57,169 bases of DNA from Clostridia bacterium (GCA_022792135.1 JAAWAM010000031.1:1-57169), one strand, 5' to 3'; counted from the first letter of the stretch, positions 26,226 through 36,563 are shown. Numbers and translations are program-made. The notes: generated by a model from the sequence alone, not told the origin.

Positions 26226-27668
26226 TTAAACTTTTACACATCCACCGATTACTTTGTTTTCTTCTTTTCCTGGTAATATTTTAGCACCACCTGCTAAAAC
26301 AACCATATCTCCTGTTTCTAAAATTCCTTCTGCTTTTAATACTTCAATTCCTTTTTCGATGGTATCTTCAATTGATTTTTCCCCTTTGCATAATACTGGG
26401 TGAGCATTAAATGTTAAGGATAATTGATGGAATGTTTTTTCGTTATCTGTAATGGCAAAGATTGGGCATCCTGGTGCTAATCCAGCTATTTTTCTGATTG
26501 AGTCACCTTTATGAGTGTATGCTACAATGGCATCTGCTTCAATATGTTCTGCTGTTACACAAGTTGTATAAGCAATTGCATTTTCTAAGTCATTGGTATC
26601 ATGTTCAACTGTTTTTCTATAAAATCTTTTCCAATAGTTAGTAGAAGCTTCTACTGCTGTTGAAATTTTATCCATTGCTGTTACACATTCTACTGGATAT
26701 TTACCCATAGCACATTCTCCAGATAACATGATAGCTCCTGTAACATCATATACAGCGTTAGCAACGTCACTTACTTCTGCTCTTGTTGGTCTTGGATTTT
26801 GTGTCATAGATTCTAACATTTGTGTTGCTGTGATAACTGGTTTTCCTACTTTATTACATCTTTTGATAAATTCTTTTTGTACAATTGGAACTTGTTCCAT
26901 TGGTATTTCTACTCCCATGTCTCCACGTGCTACCATGATTCCATCTGATATTGCTAGAATTTCTTCGAAATTATCAATTCCTTCTTGATTTTCGATTTTA
27001 GAGATGATTTTTACTCTTTCTCCTCCATTTTCATCTAATAGTTTTCTAATTTCTTTTACATCTGATTCTTTTCTTACAAAAGAGGCTGCAATGTAGTCAA
27101 ATCCTCTTTTGATTCCTTCTGTAATATCATCTATGTCTTTTTGTGTTAGGGCTGGTAGTTCTAATTTTACCCCAGGAACATTCATAGTTTTTCTACTTCC
27201 TAATTTTGCTGTGTTTAATGCTTTACATATAATATCTTTTCCTTTGATTTCTGTAATTTCAAATTCAATTGCTCCATCATCTACTAATAAGGTAGAACCA
27301 ACTTTTACGTCTTTGTATAAATCTTTGTAACTGATGGTTGTTTTTTCACTGTTTCCAATGATGTCTTCATTTACAAATGTAAATGTTTGTCCTTCCTTAA
27401 TTACAACTTTTTCGTTTCCTGTTTCTAATACTCCTGTTCTAATTTCAGGTCCTTTTGTATCTAATAGTAAAGCGACTGGTTTATTTAGTTTTTCTCTTAC
27501 TCTTTTAATGGTTTCAATTTTTTCTCCGTTTTCTTCATATCCACCATGTGAAAAGTTAATTCTAGTTACGTTTAATCCAGCATTTACTAAGTTTGTTAAC
27601 ATTTCTTCATTTTCGCTTGCAGGCCCTATGGTTCCTACAATTTTTGTTTTTCTTAAATTTGATTTCAT
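26226..27668 (-). CDS. pyk: Pyruvate kinase
   Basis: 480 residues: the core enzyme without the extra PEP-utilising domain of some Bacillus homologues. Seen are KIVGTIGPASE at the start, LDTKGPEIRTG near 69, the catalytic IISKIENQEGIDN near 220 and the metal/PEP motif VARGDMGVEIP near 245; LSGECAMGKYPVE follows. It makes ATP and pyruvate from phosphoenolpyruvate. A separate transcription unit with promoter and terminator. Confidence 0.97.
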   Translation of the reverse strand: MKSNLRKTKIVGTIGPASENEEMLTNLVNAGLNVTRINFSHGGYEENGEKIETIKRVREKLNKPVALLLDTKGPEIRTGVLETGNEKVVIKEGQTFTFVNEDIIGNSEKTTISYKDLYKDVKVGSTLLVDDGAIEFEITEIKGKDIICKALNTAKLGSRKTMNVPGVKLELPALTQKDIDDITEGIKRGFDYIAASFVRKESDVKEIRKLLDENGGERVKIISKIENQEGIDNFEEILAISDGIMVARGDMGVEIPMEQVPIVQKEFIKRCNKVGKPVITATQMLESMTQNPRPTRAEVSDVANAVYDVTGAIMLSGECAMGKYPVECVTAMDKISTAVEASTNYWKRFYRKTVEHDTNDLENAIAYTTCVTAEHIEADAIVAYTHKGDSIRKIAGLAPGCPIFAITDNEKTFHQLSLTFNAHPVLCKGEKSIEDTIEKGIEVLKAEGILETGDMVVLAGGAKILPGKEENKVIGGCVKV

Positions 27669-27702
27669 GGTAATTCCTCCCTTAATTTTTACACTAGATG
27701 TT

Positions 27703-27732
27703 ATTATAGCACAATCTCTTCGTAAATTTCAA
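27703..27732 (-). promoter_or_regulatory. Promoter of pyk
   Basis: -35 TTGAAA (27727-27732) and -10 TATAAT (27703-27708) are 18 nt apart, 35 nt upstream of the pyk start; GGGAGGAATTACC is the ribosome site. Confidence 0.75.
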
Positions 27733-27833
27733 TATTTTTTTGACATTTTTCTACATTTTCATTAAAACTTGTTACTATGTCCTATACTATTTTTCTCGCT
27801 TATCTGGAATATTATACTTAGTTTTTTAAATTA

Positions 27834-28559
27834 TTAACCTATTTCAACGATTGCGTGCAGTACTTTTCCTTTTTGACTTTCCATTACTATTATATGTTTT
27901 CCATTTTCATTGGTGTATTTGCAATTTACCGTTACTCCTAATTTGATCTCTTTTTTATACATCATTCTAATCGAAGCAAATGGTCTTTGCTCATAAATTT
28001 CTTCTGGTAAAGCTTCATAAGCAAGGTTTAAGTAATACAAATTGTGCATATGTCCAATGACATCAATATCTTTTCTTTGTACTGTATATTGAATTTCTCT
28101 TTCAAAATGTTCTGGCTCTTTTAATTTGGAAAGTGTTTCTTCTCCAAAAACATTCCTTTCTGGTTCTGATTGATATTTGGCAGCCATTTCTGGTTCTACT
28201 CTTGCAATTTTTCCTGTTTGACTACTGATTAGTAACCATTTTGAAGTAGCAATTGCACATAAATTATTTTCATTATCATATACTTCAAAATCACGGTAAG
28301 CATAGAATTTTTCTACTTTTCTTGACCAAGTATGAATGGTTAAGGTTTGTCCATATTTTGGTCGATTGATAACTTGTACTTTCCAATCTAATAAGATCCA
28401 ATTTAAGTTGGTTATTTGGTTTGTCTTAATTCCATATCCTACACAATCTGAATGATAGGCTGCAATATCTTCTAAGTATTCTAAAATAGCAATATCGCTT
28501 ACTTCGTCTTTTTTCTCTATATCTTTTAGCCCTATTTTAAATTTCTCTTTGTATATCAT
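27834..28559 (-). CDS. FatA-type acyl-ACP thioesterase
   Basis: 241 residues, double hot-dog layout. The first domain has LNWILLDWKVQVINRPKYG near 49-67; the second has DIDVIGHMHNLYYLNLAYE near 179-197, the family's catalytic Asn/His-containing segment. These enzymes release free fatty acids from acyl-ACP; in Clostridia the physiological purpose is unsettled. It sits between pyk and pgi, each apparently transcribed separately. Confidence 0.9.
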   Translation of the reverse strand: MIYKEKFKIGLKDIEKKDEVSDIAILEYLEDIAAYHSDCVGYGIKTNQITNLNWILLDWKVQVINRPKYGQTLTIHTWSRKVEKFYAYRDFEVYDNENNLCAIATSKWLLISSQTGKIARVEPEMAAKYQSEPERNVFGEETLSKLKEPEHFEREIQYTVQRKDIDVIGHMHNLYYLNLAYEALPEEIYEQRPFASIRMMYKKEIKLGVTVNCKYTNENGKHIIVMESQKGKVLHAIVEIG

Positions 28560-28651
28560 TTTCTTTCTTCTCCTTTGGTTTTGCTATCTTATCATTTTCT
28601 GATTTTCATTTAGTTTCACAAATTATTTATCATTCGGTTTAAATATCTACT

Positions 28652-29959
28652 TTAATAACCTGGCTTTTCTAATAATTTGAACATATTCTTTTTATATTCC
28701 TCCACTCCTGGTTGATTAAAAGGATTAATTCCCAAAATGCTACCTGACATCGCACAAGCTTTTTCAAAGAAATAGATTAGTTCTCCTATGTTGATTTCAT
28801 CTAATTTTTCCATCGTTATCCTAATATTAGGAACATCTCCAGATATATGTGCTTTTATGGTTCCTTCCATTGCTTTTTTGTTAACATAGTCTAATGTTTT
28901 TCCAGCTAAGTAATTTAAGCCATCTAGGTTGTCATCATCTGGATGAATGGTTAGGTCTGATTGTGGATTTTCAACAGAAAGAACGGTTTCAAATAAACAT
29001 CTTCTTCCTTCTTGGATGTATTGCCCCATAGAATGTAAGTCTGTTGTGTTACTAACTCCTGCTGGAAAAATACCTTTTTGTTCTTTTCCTTCACTTTCAC
29101 CAAATAGTTGTTTCCACCATTCGGTAAAGTAATACATTTTTGGCTCATAGTTTACTAGAATTTCTGTGTTTTTATCTAATTGGTATAAAATATTTCTTGC
29201 TACTGCATATTGGTAACATTCGTTATATTTTAGATTTGGGTCATTATACCTTTCTTGTGCAATTCTAGCACCTTCCATTAGTTTATCAATATCAATTCCT
29301 GCTGTTGCAATAGGAAGTAATCCTACTGCTGTTAAAACAGAATATCTTCCTCCTACATTGTCTGGTACCACAAATTGCTCATATCCTTCCTTATCTGACA
29401 GTGTTTTTAAGGCACCTTTTGCTTTATCTGTGGTTGCATAAATTCTACTTCTTGCTTCATCAATTCCATACTTATTTTCTAGTATTTCTCTGAAAATTCG
29501 AAACGCAATGGCTGGTTCCATTGTGGTTCCTGATTTTGATATTACATTGATGGAAAAGTCTTTATCTCCTATGTATTCAATTAATTCATTCATATAGTTT
29601 GGACTTAAGTTATTTCCCACATATAATATTTGTGGATATTTCCTTTGTTTATTTGGTAATAGGTTATTAAATGAGCTAGTCAAAGCTTCGATTACTGCTC
29701 TTGCTCCTAAATAAGAACCACCAATTCCAATCACGACTAAAATATCAGATTCTTTTTTTATTTTTTTAGCTGCTTGTTGGATTCTTTTAAATTCTTCTTT
29801 ATCATAGTTGATTGGTAATTCTAACCATCCTACAAAGTCTTTTTCATCATTTGCTCTTCTATGCAAATCTTTATGTATATTTTCTACTTGCTCTTTATAT
29901 TCCATAATATTCTTTTTCGTAATTGTGCTATTTTCTAAATTTAAACGAATTTCTGCCAT
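28652..29959 (-). CDS. pgi: Glucose-6-phosphate isomerase
   Basis: 435 residues, the short clostridial/Bacillus form. Signatures: [12 protein letters not shown] near 79-90, [11 protein letters not shown] near 140, [11 protein letters not shown] near 203 and the C-terminal [13 protein letters not shown]. It interconverts glucose 6-phosphate and fructose 6-phosphate. The spelling of all catalytic blocks is intact. Confidence 0.97.
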   Translation of the reverse strand: MAEIRLNLENSTITKKNIMEYKEQVENIHKDLHRRANDEKDFVGWLELPINYDKEEFKRIQQAAKKIKKESDILVVIGIGGSYLGARAVIEALTSSFNNLLPNKQRKYPQILYVGNNLSPNYMNELIEYIGDKDFSINVISKSGTTMEPAIAFRIFREILENKYGIDEARSRIYATTDKAKGALKTLSDKEGYEQFVVPDNVGGRYSVLTAVGLLPIATAGIDIDKLMEGARIAQERYNDPNLKYNECYQYAVARNILYQLDKNTEILVNYEPKMYYFTEWWKQLFGESEGKEQKGIFPAGVSNTTDLHSMGQYIQEGRRCLFETVLSVENPQSDLTIHPDDDNLDGLNYLAGKTLDYVNKKAMEGTIKAHISGDVPNIRITMEKLDEINIGELIYFFEKACAMSGSILGINPFNQPGVEEYKKNMFKLLEKPGY

Positions 29960-30052
29960 AATAATACCTCACTTTTTATAAATTTTTCCAGTCTCATTAT
30001 ATATAACTTCTTTCCTTATTTCAAGTAGTTTGAAAAAATAAAATAGAAAAAT

Positions 30053-30074
30053 GAGACAGTTTGGTCACTGTCCC
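30053..30074 (-). terminator. Terminator of spoIIP
   Basis: GGGACAGT and ACTGTCTC (minus-strand sense) form an 8-bp stem with a 6-nt loop, followed by ATTTTTCTATTTT. It starts 8 nt after the spoIIP stop. Confidence 0.75.
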
Positions 30075-30081
30075 ACTTGTC

Positions 30082-31249
30082 TTAGTTTAACACTTCATCC
30101 ATTACTTTTGCTAGATATTTCATACTATTTAAACATTGTTCTAATGTATTTCCTGTTGCTCCTACTTCTATGATACTGGCATATTTCCCCGTATGTTGAT
30201 TATATCTAGATTTTGTTAACATGATTGGTTTAAATAGACCTGGATACATTTCTTCTGCCTTTTCTTGTACTTTGATGGCAAATTTCAAATTTTGATTCCA
30301 ATTTGGATGCCAAAGTCCTCCATTATTGGTTCCGGATGACAAACATAATTTGTGCCGCCTCATCTGTGTCTCCTATTTTTACAGTAGGTGCATAGTCACT
30401 TCTGCTTCCTATCGCATCTCTATGTACATCTATTATGATATCACTTGGATTTGTTTTCACTATATTTTCTACGGTTGCTAATGAACGTGTATAAGAACCA
30501 TTATAAGCTGGATAATCATGATAATCCGTACTATGAATAACATTATAATGGTATTGCTTTAGTTGATTTTCTAGTTCTGTCCCTACTCTTGTTACAGTAA
30601 AATTTAGGTCTGTTGTTCGGAAAGTTCCTGTTGGTGTATAAGGATATTTTTCACTTGATGTGTAGCTTTCACAACTATGTGTATGAAAAAGTACTACATT
30701 TTTATTTTCAATGGTTATATCTGGTTTTAACATTTCTTCTGTTAAGGTATAATCTGTCTGATTTTTAATTTTCACTTTTCCATATTGACAATTTGCATTT
30801 TCACTAATAGGATTGTTGGTAATTACTTGGGTTTGTAAACCTGTTTGTGCTATTTGCGTCTCTTGTTTTTCTTGTGTTGTTTCTTCTTTTTGGTTACTAT
30901 TTTCTTTGGTTTCTTTCTCTTCCATTTCCTCTATTCCTTTTATGGAACTAATTTGTGTTTTTAAGATAACCTCTAACATATTTTTTTCTTCTTTTCGGTC
31001 CTCTTCACTTGCTATATTTTTATATTCTTCATTGATATTTGCCATAGTTGGAATGGTATGTTCTATACAGGATAACATCGTCTTTTCAGATAAAAATGTC
31101 ATTCCTGTTTTTAGTTCTTTCATTCGATTTTCTTGTTTGATCTCTTTATGAAAATTTTTACTCATTACTACCATAACTACAATAACCAAAGTAATTCCCA
31201 TTAATCCTTTCAGAAGATCTTTCCTTCTTAATACTGTAACATTAACCAT
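30082..31249 (-). CDS. spoIIP: Stage II sporulation protein P, +1 frameshift at CGG
   Basis: About 388 residues if bridged. One N-terminal membrane anchor (about 13-30), a charged linker with Gln/Glu-rich repeats, then the amidase/endopeptidase domain from about 180 (VVLFHTHSCESYTSS and DVHRDAIGSRSD are conserved metal-site regions). The frame breaks at ATC CGG AAC CAA TAA; omitting C30334 continues as Ile-Gly-Thr-Asn-Asn-Gly-Gly, the conserved SpoIIP sequence, and runs to the normal C-terminus. SpoIIP cuts peptidoglycan with SpoIID and SpoIIM during forespore engulfment. Confidence 0.92.
30332..30334 (-). other. CGG frameshift site in spoIIP
   Basis: Zero frame GTC ATC CGG AAC CAA TAA; plus-one frame after the C gives GGA ACC AAT AAT GGA GGA. 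The residue gained is the Gly of the conserved GTNNGG segment. Unshifted translation would lack the last 80 residues. Confidence 0.8.
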
Positions 31250-31322
31250 ATTTCTTCTCCTTGTGTCTTTTGTCTTTTATATCTATGTATATTCACAAGT
31301 TTTTATTAATATGCTTAAAAAG

Positions 31323-31356
31323 AAAAAATTCGATATGAAAATACCGAATCTTTTTT
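31323..31356 (-). terminator. Terminator after the 31363 gene
   Basis: ATTCGGTAT and ATATCGAAT pair (one G·U) across TTTC and are followed by TTTTTTC on the minus strand. It separates the small membrane-protein gene from spoIIP. Confidence 0.7.
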
Positions 31357-31362
31357 ATTTGT

Positions 31363-31701
31363 TTAGATCTTTTTCCAAAACCAATCTAAGCTATTATCTA
31401 TACTTTTTTTATTCTCAATTTTTGCTTCTATATCGTCTACCCATAAATACGAGAAGAATGTGATTAATACAAAAATAAAATCAATAACAATACATCTTGA
31501 TAAAGTTGTTAATAAATATCGATATTCTTCTGGTAAAGTTGCTATTTGTGCTACATGCATGATTAAAACAATTAAATAAACAAATAATCCAATTGCTGCT
31601 ATATAGCTCTTTTTTATTTCTTGTGCCAAGAATATTACCAATATGGTAGCTGCTAACATTAGTATTAATGTTAGTGGATTAGATATATCAAATATAAACA
31701 T
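31363..31701 (-). CDS. Small membrane protein, three helices
   Basis: 112 residues with three hydrophobic segments (about 10-27, 32-55, 68-90) and a charged, Trp-containing C-terminus. It lies between glmM and spoIIP on the same strand and has its own terminator. No family recognised. Confidence 0.6.
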   Translation of the reverse strand: MFIFDISNPLTLILMLAATILVIFLAQEIKKSYIAAIGLFVYLIVLIMHVAQIATLPEEYRYLLTTLSRCIVIDFIFVLITFFSYLWVDDIEAKIENKKSIDNSLDWFWKKI

Positions 31702-31810
31702 TTTTTCCCTCCATTTTTTCTTTTGTTTCTTATCTTTTTTATCATACTACTAATTGATTTATTTTTCAATATTTTTATCCATATTTTTCTTTACATTTTC
31801 ATGACAAAAA

Positions 31811-33175
31811 TTATATTAGCTTTTTTTCGATTAAATTTGCTATTTCTTTTGCTTTTTTTGTAATATATTCTTGGTCTTCTCCTTCTATCATTACTCTTAC
31901 TAATGGTTCTGTTCCTGATGGTCGAATTAAGACTCTTCCATTTCCTGCAAATTCTTTCTCTAGTTTTTCAATTGCTAATTTGATATCTTGATCTTTCTCA
32001 TAATCATATTTTTTATCTGAATTTACTTTTGCATTGATTAACACTTGTGGATATAGCTTTACGATTTCACTTAATTCCGATGCTTTTTTATCTTCTTCTA
32101 ATATCGATTTTATCAGCATTAAAGAAGTTAATATTCCATCTCCAGTTGGATTATAATCTAATATAATGACGTGTCCAGATTGTTCTCCTCCTAAGTTGAA
32201 ACCATCTTTTAACATTTCTTCTAACACATATCGATCTCCTACTTTTGTTTGCAATAACTCCAATCCATTATCTCTTGCATATTTGTTAAGTCCTAAGTTA
32301 CTCATAACAGTTGCTACGATGGTATCTTTTTTTAATTTTCCTTTTTTTCTTAAATTATGAGAGATAATTGCTAATAATTTGTCTCCATCTATCTCATTTC
32401 CTTTTTCGTCTACTGCTAAACATCGATCGCCATCGCCATCATAAGCAACTCCTAAACTTAGTTTATTTTCTACTACAAATTTCTTTAACCCTTCTAAATG
32501 AGTAGAACCACAATTTTCATTGATATTAATCCCATCTGGATGATTATTTATGATTTTATAGTTAATTCCTAATGTTTTAAATACTTTTTCTGCTACCACT
32601 GATGTTGCGCCATTTGCTGTGTCCAGCCCTACTACAAAATTATCTCGATTGTATTTTGCAATTTCATCGTCAAAGTTTTTTCTGAAAAAGTATACATATT
32701 CGTCTAATAAATCAAGAGCATATTCTGAAACTCCTATTTTGTCAGCAACTGCTGTTAATTCTTCTAGTTTTCCTGATTCCATTACTTCTTCAATTTCTTC
32801 TTCTAAAGTATCTGGAATTTTCATTCCTTTATTACTAAAATATTTAATTCCATTAAATTCATAGGTATTATGTGAAGCAGAAATTACAACACTTGCATCT
32901 GCCTTCATTTTTCTCGTTAAATAAGCAACTGCTGGTGTTGGCATGACTCCTAATAATTTTACATTGGCTCCATAGCTTAAAAAGCCTGCTACCATTGCAC
33001 TTTCTATTAAAGTTCCGGAAATACGAGTATCTCTTCCAATTAAAATAGTAGGTGTATGGTCTGTATGTTTTGATAAAACATACGCTCCTGCCTTTGCTAC
33101 TTTATAAACTAATTCTGGTGTTAACTCTGTATTGGCAATTCTCCTAATCCCATCTGTTCCAAAATATTTTCTCAT
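31811..33175 (-). CDS. glmM: Phosphoglucosamine mutase
   Basis: 454 residues. N-terminal FGTDGIRRIAN, phosphoserine loop VISASHNTYEFNGIK near 97-111 (usual SASHNP has Thr in place of Pro), metal loop YDGDGDRCL near 240 and the phosphate-binding RPSGTEPLVRVMIEG near 420. GlmM converts glucosamine 6-phosphate to glucosamine 1-phosphate on the route to UDP-GlcNAc for peptidoglycan. Confidence 0.96.
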   Translation of the reverse strand: MRKYFGTDGIRRIANTELTPELVYKVAKAGAYVLSKHTDHTPTILIGRDTRISGTLIESAMVAGFLSYGANVKLLGVMPTPAVAYLTRKMKADASVVISASHNTYEFNGIKYFSNKGMKIPDTLEEEIEEVMESGKLEELTAVADKIGVSEYALDLLDEYVYFFRKNFDDEIAKYNRDNFVVGLDTANGATSVVAEKVFKTLGINYKIINNHPDGININENCGSTHLEGLKKFVVENKLSLGVAYDGDGDRCLAVDEKGNEIDGDKLLAIISHNLRKKGKLKKDTIVATVMSNLGLNKYARDNGLELLQTKVGDRYVLEEMLKDGFNLGGEQSGHVIILDYNPTGDGILTSLMLIKSILEEDKKASELSEIVKLYPQVLINAKVNSDKKYDYEKDQDIKLAIEKLEKEFAGNGRVLIRPSGTEPLVRVMIEGEDQEYITKKAKEIANLIEKKLI

Positions 33176-33245
33176 TCTTTTTATTCCTCCCTTTTTTCTT
33201 ATTTTCGTGAGAAACTTTTTATTCTTTTCCTACTTTTTTCCTTTT

Positions 33246-34955
33246 TTACATTTTATTTGGCATTTGGATCCCTAGTAAACCTGCTCCAATTTTTAGCACT
33301 TTTCCTACACTATAAGTCAAATAAACTCTAGCATCTTGTAGTTCTTTTTCGTCTACCATAATTTTATTTTCGTTATAAAAATTACTAAATGCCTTACTTA
33401 AATCAATCAAATATCTAGCTAATATACATGGTTCTTCTTTATTGGTCACTTGCCTTAATGTCTCTTCAAAGTGATATAATAATTTTATGATATTTTGTGA
33501 AGATTCATCTGCTATTTTTTCTAAATTAATTTCTTTAAATTTAGGTACTTTGTTTACTTTTTCTAATACGCTCTTAGTACGCACATAGGTGTATTGAATA
33601 TAAGGACCTGTTTCTCCTTGAAAGTTTAATATGGTATTCCAATCAAAAATTTCATCTTTAATTCTAGCACCTGATAAGTCATTAAATATGACTGCTCCGA
33701 TTCCAACTTTTTTAGCAACTTCTTCTTTTTCTTCTAATTCTGGATTTTTTTGTGTAATAATTACTTTTGCTCTTTGAATGGCTTCTTTTAATAATTCTTC
33801 TACTTTGATTACAGTTCCTTCTCTGGTAGACATTTTCCCTGTCGCTAACCTAACCATTCCATAAGATATATGTTCTAAACCATTAGTATATTTTTCATCT
33901 AAACCTAATAATTTAGCTACTTCAAATATTTGTTTAAAATGTAGATTTTGTTCATAAGCTACTACATAAAGGCATTTATCAAAATCATAGTTTCTTGCTC
34001 GATAAAGTATGGCTGCTAAATCTCTAGAAGCATAAATAGATGACCCATTTGATTTCTGAATTAGGCATGGTGTATGGATTCCTTTTTCTTCTAAATCAAT
34101 GATTTTAGCTCCTTCTGATTCTTCTAGTTTGCCAGATTTCTCTAATAAATCAATTACTTCTGGTATTTTATCTGAATAGAATGCTTCCCCTTTTAAAGAA
34201 TCAAATTCAATTCCTAGCATATTATAAATTCGATTGAATTCTATCATACTTAGGTCTTTAATTTGATTCCATAAGGCTACACAATATTTATCACCCTCTT
34301 CCAAAAGTCTAAAGTTTTCTCTACAATTTTCTAATACTTGTTCATCTTCTTTGCATAGATTGTTAATTCGGATATAAATTTCCATTAATTGTTCAATTGG
34401 ATTTTCCTCTAAATTATATTCTTCGCCCCATAATTTATAACCTTCAATCATTTTTCCAAATTGCGTTCCATAGTCTCCTAAATGATTGATACCAATGGTA
34501 TGATATCCTAAATATTGATATACATTATAAAGTGCTCTTCCTAGTAAGGTATTTCTTAAATGTCCTATATGAAATGGTTTGGCAATATTAGGAGAGGAAT
34601 ATTCTACAATAATATTTTTTCCTTTTCCTATTTCCGATTTCCCATAATTCTCGTTGTTTTCTATTTCGTTTAATACTTCTTGTGCGATTAATTTTTTATG
34701 GATATAGAAGTTTAAGTATCCACCTACTATTTCTACTTTTTCTATGATTTCTGAATCGATTTTCATATTTTCTTTGATTTCACTTGCTATTACTGGTGGT
34801 GCTTTTTTTAACTCTTTTGCAAGACGAAAACACGGAAATGCATAATCACCATTTTTACTATCCTTTGGTATTTCCATATAACTTTGTAATTCTTCTTTGT
34901 TTATCTTTGTTACGTCTGCTATTGTTTCTGCTATTTTTGCTTTAAAGTTTATCAT
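33246..34955 (-). CDS. argS: Arginyl-tRNA synthetase
   Basis: About 569 residues from the ATG that follows AGGAGGAAAATG; the open frame extends to 35009 but the ribosome site selects the later start (34955 or 34958). The N-terminal Add-1-like domain is followed by SSPNIAKPFHIGHLRNT (intact HIGH), KMSTREGT (KMSKS counterpart) and the DALR anticodon-binding domain at the C-terminus (ARYLIDLSKAFSNFY). It charges tRNA-Arg, which is of interest here because CGG, an arginine codon, appears not to be read normally. Confidence 0.96.
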   Translation of the reverse strand: MINFKAKIAETIADVTKINKEELQSYMEIPKDSKNGDYAFPCFRLAKELKKAPPVIASEIKENMKIDSEIIEKVEIVGGYLNFYIHKKLIAQEVLNEIENNENYGKSEIGKGKNIIVEYSSPNIAKPFHIGHLRNTLLGRALYNVYQYLGYHTIGINHLGDYGTQFGKMIEGYKLWGEEYNLEENPIEQLMEIYIRINNLCKEDEQVLENCRENFRLLEEGDKYCVALWNQIKDLSMIEFNRIYNMLGIEFDSLKGEAFYSDKIPEVIDLLEKSGKLEESEGAKIIDLEEKGIHTPCLIQKSNGSSIYASRDLAAILYRARNYDFDKCLYVVAYEQNLHFKQIFEVAKLLGLDEKYTNGLEHISYGMVRLATGKMSTREGTVIKVEELLKEAIQRAKVIITQKNPELEEKEEVAKKVGIGAVIFNDLSGARIKDEIFDWNTILNFQGETGPYIQYTYVRTKSVLEKVNKVPKFKEINLEKIADESSQNIIKLLYHFEETLRQVTNKEEPCILARYLIDLSKAFSNFYNENKIMVDEKELQDARVYLTYSVGKVLKIGAGLLGIQMPNKM

Positions 34956-34965
34956 CATTTTCCTC

Positions 34966-35040
34966 CTATTTTTCATATATTCTTTTGATACATCTCTGTA
35001 TACTATCAAATTTATTAATAATAACTGCTTTATTTTCCAT
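34966..35040 (-). pseudogene. hepT: HepT (HEPN toxin) truncated to 24 codons
   Basis: An ATG overlapping the end of mntA opens MENKAVIINKFDSIQRCIKR and stops after 24 residues inside the argS ribosome site. The sequence matches the start of HepT/DUF86 toxins (VINKxESIxRCIxRI). The rest of the toxin, including the RX4-6H motif, is lost. The four-gene-end overlap with mntA is the normal order of the pair. Confidence 0.65.
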
Positions 35041-35431
35041 CATTTGTTTCTCCCTCCTTCATTCTATCTATAATTAATTTCCTACTTTCATTTAGTTCTA
35101 AGTATTCTCTATACATATCTAATTTATAAAGTTCAAACTTGAATTCATCTTCACAGTAAATGGTTGTTCCATTTATCAATATTTCATATCGAAATCCATC
35201 ACCGATATTGTCTAAATTAACTAAATCTACTTCTATATTGATGGTATCATCAATCTGTTGTGATAAATAAAATAGCTCCTTTTTACTTATTTCTTTTTTA
35301 GTTTTTATCGCAATATCAATGTCACTTTCTTTATTTTGTGTTCCTCTAGCATAACTTCCAAATAATACAATTGCTTCACAGTCAATTTCTTCTAAAATTA
35401 TTTTTTTGATGGTTTCTAGCTTTTCCTCCAT
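35030..35431 (-). CDS. mntA: MntA-type nucleotidyltransferase antitoxin
   Basis: 133 residues. The nucleotidyltransferase signature is VLFGSYARGTQNKESDIDIA near 22-41, with a third Asp in EVDLVNL near 69. MntA antitoxins AMPylate the HEPN toxin HepT encoded just downstream. Here only the first 24 codons of hepT survive, so the antitoxin is an orphan. Its C-terminal helix region is somewhat longer than usual. Confidence 0.85.
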   Translation of the reverse strand: MEEKLETIKKIILEEIDCEAIVLFGSYARGTQNKESDIDIAIKTKKEISKKELFYLSQQIDDTINIEVDLVNLDNIGDGFRYEILINGTTIYCEDEFKFELYKLDMYREYLELNESRKLIIDRMKEGETNDGK

Positions 35432-35501
35432 TAAAACTCTCCTTTTTTACTGGTTCTATTATATTACAAATGATTCATTTTTACAATAGAAGAAAGAAAA
35501 A

Positions 35502-35532
35502 TAGGAAAGTTTATTGTTTCTAAACTTTCCTA
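35502..35532 (-). terminator. Terminator of galE
   Basis: A 12-bp perfect stem (TAGGAAAGTTTA and its complement) with a 7-nt loop is followed on the minus strand by TTTTTCTTTC, 10 nt after the galE stop. Confidence 0.85.
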
Positions 35533-35542
35533 CCATTCAAAA

Positions 35543-36551
35543 TTATCCCTTATTTTTTTCTAAATAATTCCAAGAATCTTTACACATATCTTCTAATGTT
35601 TTGGTTGCTTCCCATCCTAATTCTTCTTTTGCCTTTTTTGGATCTGCATAACAAGTTGCAATATCACCTGCTCTTCTTGCTACTATTTTATAGGCTACCT
35701 TTTTCCCAGTTGCTTGTTCAAAAGCTTTTACCATATCTAGTACACTGTATCCTTTTCCTGTTCCTAAATTATAGATATAAAGTCCTTTTCCTTCTTTCTC
35801 CAATTTTTCCAAAGCATTCACATGACCTTTCGCCAAGTCTACTACATGTATATAATCTCTTACTCCTGTTCCGATCTTTGGTATCATAGTCATCTCCAAA
35901 TATTGATAGCTCTTTTAGCGTTCCTGCTGCTACTCTTGCTACATATGGCATTAAATTATTCGGAATTCCTTGTGGTTCTTCTCCAATTAAACCACTCTCA
36001 TGGGAACCAACTGGATTGAAATATCTTAAAATACAGATATCCCAGGTATTATCTGATAAATATGTGTCTTTTAAGATTTGTTCAATCATTAATTTAGTGG
36101 TTCCATATGGGTTAGTCGTTCCTCCTGTTTTACATTCTTCTGTGATAGGAATCCTTTCTGGTTCGCCATAAACGGTTGCTGATGAACTAAATATGAATTT
36201 TTTTACACCATATTTTTTCATCGTTTCTAATAATACTAAACAGCCAGATATATTATTCGTATAATATTCTAATGGTTTTTGTACAGATTCTCCCACTGCT
36301 TTATAACCTGCAAAGTTTAATACTGCTTCAATCTGATTTTCTTCGAATACCTTTTCTAGTTTTTCTTTGTCTAGATAATCCATTTCATAGAATTTAAAGT
36401 CTTTTTTAGTTATTTGTCTAATTTTATCTAATGCTTCTGGTTTACTATTAGAAAAATTATCAATAATAACAATTTCCTTTCCTTTGTTTAATAATTCTAC
36501 TGCTGTGTGACTTCCTATGTAACCTGCTCCTCCTGGTAATAAAATTGCCAT
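35543..36551 (-). CDS. galE: UDP-glucose 4-epimerase, +1 frameshift at CGG
   Basis: About 335 residues if bridged, the normal GalE length. Rossmann motif [26 protein letters not shown] near 125, catalytic Tyr/Lys in [12 protein letters not shown] near 148-159, then [12 protein letters not shown]. The zero frame continues CGG AAC AGG; dropping C35873 gives Gly-Thr-Gly-Val-Arg-Asp-Tyr-Ile-His, the conserved GalE block, through to the end ([20 protein letters not shown]). It interconverts UDP-glucose and UDP-galactose. Confidence 0.93.
35871..35873 (-). other. CGG frameshift site in galE
   Basis: Zero frame ACC AAA GAT CGG AAC; after the C the codons are GGA ACA GGA GTA AGA GAT TAT. The residue gained is the first Gly of DGTGVRDY. 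Confidence 0.8.
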
Positions 36552-36563
36552 TTCTTTTTCCTC

